Below are positions 61,166-64,000 of a DNA stretch of 64,000 bases, one piece after another. This stretch comes from Aureimonas sp. Leaf427 (GTDB taxonomy: Bacteria > Pseudomonadota > Alphaproteobacteria > Rhizobiales > Rhizobiaceae). The notes below the pieces were generated by a model, which had not been told where the DNA came from, made no database searches, and saw only the letters and a program-made list of their open reading frames with translations. The stretch lies in the NCBI RefSeq assembly GCF_001425485.1, contig NZ_LMQW01000012.1, positions 167,170-231,169 on the forward strand. Reading direction: 5' to 3'. The position numbers and the translations under genes are program-made. Positions within the stretch are counted from its first letter, which is position 1, and each line of letters starts with the position of its first letter.

Positions 61166-61690
61166 ATGCAACTGACGGTCAATGGAACGGAGCATGAGGT
61201 GGACCTCGACGTCCGCACCTCGCTGCTCGACGCGCTGCGCGAACATCTCGCGCTCACCGGCACCAAGAAGGGCTGTGACCACGGCCAGTGCGGCGCCTGC
61301 ACGGTGCTCGTCAACGGCCGCCGCATCAATTCCTGCCTGACCCTCGCCGTGATGCACGAGGGCGACGAGATTACGACGGTCGAGGGCCTCGGCGCGCCCG
61401 GCGATCTCCACCCGATGCAGGAAAGCTTTCTCAAGCACGACGGCTATCAGTGCGGCTATTGCACGCCCGGCCAGATCGTCTCGGCCGTCGGCATGCTGGG
61501 CGAGGTCGAGAAGGGCTGGCCGAGCCATGTCACGTCCGATCTCGGCGGCGGCGCTTCGCTCTCCAACGAGGAGATCTCCGAGCGCATGAGCGGCAATCTC
61601 TGCCGCTGCTCGGCCTATCCGAACATCGTTGATGCCATTCGCGAGGTCGGCGCCCAGCCGGTCGCCGAGCAGCGTAAGGACGCCGCATGA
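61166..61690 (+). CDS. paoA: Aldehyde oxidoreductase [2Fe-2S] subunit (PaoA/YagT type)
   Basis: 174 residues, xanthine dehydrogenase family small subunit. Plant-type cluster cysteines are Cys37, Cys42, Cys45 and Cys57; the second cluster uses Cys96, Cys99, Cys146 and Cys148. It passes electrons from the molybdenum centre toward FAD. No export signal is seen, unlike E. coli PaoA, so the complex may be cytoplasmic. It overlaps paoB by ATGA. Confidence 0.93.
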   Translation: MQLTVNGTEHEVDLDVRTSLLDALREHLALTGTKKGCDHGQCGACTVLVNGRRINSCLTLAVMHEGDEITTVEGLGAPGDLHPMQESFLKHDGYQCGYCTPGQIVSAVGMLGEVEKGWPSHVTSDLGGGASLSNEEISERMSGNLCRCSAYPNIVDAIREVGAQPVAEQRKDAA

Positions 61691-62670
61691 TCCCCTTCAC
61701 TTACGTCCGCGCGACCGATTCCGCCGGTGCCGCGGCCGCCGCGACCGCGTCGAGCGCCCGCTTCATCGCGGGCGGCACGAACCTTCTCGACCTCATGAAG
61801 CTGCAGATCGAGACGCCGACGAAGCTCGTCGACATCACGCATCTGCCGCTGCGCGACATCGCGGCCGAGGGTGACGGCCTGAAGATCGGCGCGCTCGTGC
61901 CGAACTCCGATCTCGCCGCCGACGAGCGCATCCGGCAGGACTATCCGCTGCTCTCCCGCGCGCTTCTGGCGGGCGCCTCGGGGCAGCTCCGGAACAAGGC
62001 GACGACCGGCGGCAATCTCCTTCAGCGCACGCGCTGCAGCTATTTCTACGAGACGAACGCGGCCTGCAACAAGCGCGAGCCGGGCTCGGGCTGCGACGCG
62101 ATCGGCGGCTTCAACCGCATTCATGCCATTCTGGGAGCCAGCGAACATTGCATCGCGACGCATCCCTCCGACATGGCGGTGGCCCTGCGCGCCCTCGATG
62201 CCAAGGTGGAGACGCTGACCGCCGAGGGCGAGACGCGCCTCCTGCCGCTCGAGGCCTTCTATCGCCTGCCCGGCACGACGCCCGAGATCGAGACCAACCT
62301 CCAGGCGGGCGAGCTGATCACCGCCGTGGTCCTGCCCGCCCCGCTCGGCGGCCGGCAGGTCTACCGCAAGGTCCGCGACCGCGCGTCCTATGCCTTCGCG
62401 CTGATCTCCGTCGCCGCCAATGTCGGCATCGAGGCCGGCGTCATGCGCAACGTGCGTCTCGCCTTCGGCGGGCTTGCGCACATGCCCTGGCGCGACGCCT
62501 CGGTCGAGGCGCTTCTCGAGGGACAGGCGCCCTCCGACGACCTCTTCGCCAAGGCCGCCGACCGGTTGCTCGCCGATGCCGTCGGCCAGGGCGAAAACGA
62601 TTTCAAGATCGAGCTGGTGCGCCGGACGCTGCCGGCCGTTCTCTCCGAAGCCACGGGAGCTGCCGCATGA
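61687..62670 (+). CDS. paoB: Aldehyde oxidoreductase FAD subunit (PaoB/YagS type)
   Basis: 327 residues. FAD-binding features are [21 protein letters not shown] and [19 protein letters not shown]. An insert with Cys117, Cys127, Cys136 and Cys155 ([31 protein letters not shown]) matches the extra [4Fe-4S] site of PaoB, which separates it from plain xanthine dehydrogenase FAD subunits. ATGA overlaps on both sides make a three-gene operon. Confidence 0.93.
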   Translation: MIPFTYVRATDSAGAAAAATASSARFIAGGTNLLDLMKLQIETPTKLVDITHLPLRDIAAEGDGLKIGALVPNSDLAADERIRQDYPLLSRALLAGASGQLRNKATTGGNLLQRTRCSYFYETNAACNKREPGSGCDAIGGFNRIHAILGASEHCIATHPSDMAVALRALDAKVETLTAEGETRLLPLEAFYRLPGTTPEIETNLQAGELITAVVLPAPLGGRQVYRKVRDRASYAFALISVAANVGIEAGVMRNVRLAFGGLAHMPWRDASVEALLEGQAPSDDLFAKAADRLLADAVGQGENDFKIELVRRTLPAVLSEATGAAA

Positions 62671-64000
62671 GCGGAACCACCAAGGTCATGCAGAACAACA
62701 AGCGCCTCGGCGAAACGCGGCTCGACCGCGGCTCGCTCGCCGTGCTCGGCAAGGGCGTCGACCGGTTCGAAGGCCCGCTCAAGGTCTCGGGCCGCGCGAC
62801 CTATGCCTACGAGAACCTTCGCGGGCAGGACGTCGCCTATGGCTATATCGTCACCGCCGGCACGGGCTCGGGCACGATCAAGCGCATCGACACGCTGAAG
62901 GCGATGAGCCTTGCCGGCGTCCTTCACGTGGTCGTCGACGACACCGCGCCCCGCGCCTCCGCCGATCCGAACGACAACAAGCCCGCCTCCATCAAGGGCG
63001 CCGTCACGCATTTCGGCCAGCCCGTCTGCATGGTCGTCGCGACGAGCTTCGAGATCGCCCGCGAGGCGGCCTCGCTGGTCGAGATCGAGATCGAGCCCTC
63101 CGAAGGCAAGTACGATCTTACGGAAGAGAAGGACGAGGCCTACGATCCCGGCGACGGGACGATGCCCTCCACGGTCGAGAAAGGCTCGTTCGACAAGGCC
63201 TTCGCCTCTGCCGAAACGCAGCTCGACGTAACCTACACGACGCCGAGCCAGAGCCATTCGGCCATGGAGCCTCATGCCGCCGTCGCGGTCTGGGAGGGTA
63301 ATGACCTCACGCTTTACGGCTGCTACCAGCTCGTCTCGACCAACGTGCCGCAGCTCGCCAAGGCGCTCGGCATCTCGGCAAGCCACGTCCATCTGGTGAA
63401 CCCGTTCATCGGTGGCGGCTTCGGCGGCAAGCTCGGCATCGGGCCGGAATCGGTCTTCGCCGCCATGGCCGCGCGCGAGATCGGGCGACCCGTCAAGGTC
63501 GCGCTGACACGCCAGCAGGTCTACCAGGGCACCTCCCGGCGCTCCGACACGATCCAGCGCGTGCGCATCGGCGCGACGAAGGACGGCCGGATCACCGCCA
63601 TCGCCCATGACACCATCACCGGCAACACGCGCGGCGACGACTTCTTCGAGCCCGCCGGCATTTCGACGCAGTTCCTCTATGCCGGCGACAACCGGCAGAT
63701 CACCCATCGCAAGGCGGATGTGAACATCCTCCTCTCCTCCTCCATGCGCGCGCCCGGCGAGGCCGTCGGCATGCTGGCGACGGAAAACGCGATGGACGAA
63801 ATGGCCGAGAAGCTCGGCCTCGACCCGATCGAGTTCCGCAAGCGCAACGAGCCGGAGGTGGACCCGCAGGAGGGCCTGCCCTTCTCCTCGCGCATGCTGA
63901 TCGAGTGCATGGACGAGGGCGCGGAGCGCTTCGGCTGGGAGAAGCGCCCGAAGGCGCCGATGTCGCGCCGCGAGGGCGAATGGCTGATCGGCTACGGCAT
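62667..64000 (+). CDS. paoC: Aldehyde oxidoreductase molybdenum subunit (PaoC/YagR type), cut by the window end
   Basis: The first 444 codons are present; the full protein would be about 730-770 residues. [23 protein letters not shown] starts the first domain, and [28 protein letters not shown] and [13 protein letters not shown] begin the molybdopterin-binding part. [34 protein letters not shown] follows. The catalytic Glu near the C-terminus is outside the window. In characterised homologues it oxidises aromatic and other aldehydes and needs an MCD-type molybdenum cofactor with a PaoD chaperone, expected downstream. Confidence 0.93.
   Translation, partial: MSGTTKVMQNNKRLGETRLDRGSLAVLGKGVDRFEGPLKVSGRATYAYENLRGQDVAYGYIVTAGTGSGTIKRIDTLKAMSLAGVLHVVVDDTAPRASADPNDNKPASIKGAVTHFGQPVCMVVATSFEIAREAASLVEIEIEPSEGKYDLTEEKDEAYDPGDGTMPSTVEKGSFDKAFASAETQLDVTYTTPSQSHSAMEPHAAVAVWEGNDLTLYGCYQLVSTNVPQLAKALGISASHVHLVNPFIGGGFGGKLGIGPESVFAAMAAREIGRPVKVALTRQQVYQGTSRRSDTIQRVRIGATKDGRITAIAHDTITGNTRGDDFFEPAGISTQFLYAGDNRQITHRKADVNILLSSSMRAPGEAVGMLATENAMDEMAEKLGLDPIEFRKRNEPEVDPQEGLPFSSRMLIECMDEGAERFGWEKRPKAPMSRREGEWLIGYG

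Overview
The window is uniformly GC-rich, with dense, often ATGA-overlapping gene strings. It looks like a chromosomal segment of an alphaproteobacterium, most likely Hyphomicrobiales (Rhizobiales). Supporting signs are the fused carnitine dehydrogenase/thioesterase, a CobN-type cobalamin locus, an opgG-opgI-opgH-opgC glucan operon as described in Rhodobacter, and mosaic palindromic repeats of the kind seen in rhizobial intergenic regions. The genus cannot be fixed from the sequence alone. No phage, insertion sequence, CRISPR array, rRNA or tRNA was recognised.

Layout. 0-6 kb: peroxide defence (ohr/ohrR) and L-carnitine catabolism (cdhC, cdhAB, divergent cdhR, and an XRE-cupin regulator). 6-14 kb: a five-subunit peptide-type ABC importer operon (family 5 binding protein, two permeases, fused double ATPase) continuing into a HAD phosphatase and a CocE-type esterase/peptidase. 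14.5-20.5 kb: an HSL-family esterase, succinate-semialdehyde dehydrogenase, soluble transhydrogenase, a small acidic protein and a class III nucleotide cyclase. 20.5-27.4 kb: folate genes (pabB-pabA-pabC with a short DHFR), Crp/Fnr and MarR regulators, galactose mutarotase and an SMP-30 lactonase. 27.4-32.9 kb: opgG-I-H-C. 32.9-34.9 kb: a ParDE toxin-antitoxin pair, an inositol-dehydrogenase-like gene and a small membrane protein. 34.9-60.4 kb: a nearly complete cobalamin locus. 60.4-61.1 kb: an AT-rich orphan membrane gene. 61.1-64 kb: a molybdenum aldehyde oxidoreductase operon (paoABC) cut by the window end.

The cobalamin locus is the centre of interest. A perfect promoter-plus-riboswitch unit controls a cobalt permease (cbtB-cbtA) followed by cobP, cobW, cobN and cobO. 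A leftward operon (cbiX, DUF429-like/cobH fusion, cobL, cobI, cbiG-cobJ fusion, cobM) makes the corrin ring, and divergent genes (cbiD-cobK, cobB-cobD, cobS, cobT, cobQ) finish it. The set mixes enzymes typical of early cobalt insertion (CbiX, full-length CbiG, CbiD) with late-insertion enzymes (CobN, CobW), and no CobG or CobZ is visible here. The riboswitch carries an exact 27-bp tandem triplication in a peripheral arm. A palindromic repeat has been inserted in frame into cobN, another splits cbtB from cbtA, and a BrnT/BrnA toxin-antitoxin pair sits inside the leftward operon.

The most noteworthy candidates for new biology are the expanded riboswitch, the DUF429-like/CobH fusion, the hybrid ring-contraction gene set, and the repeat-derived segment of CobN.
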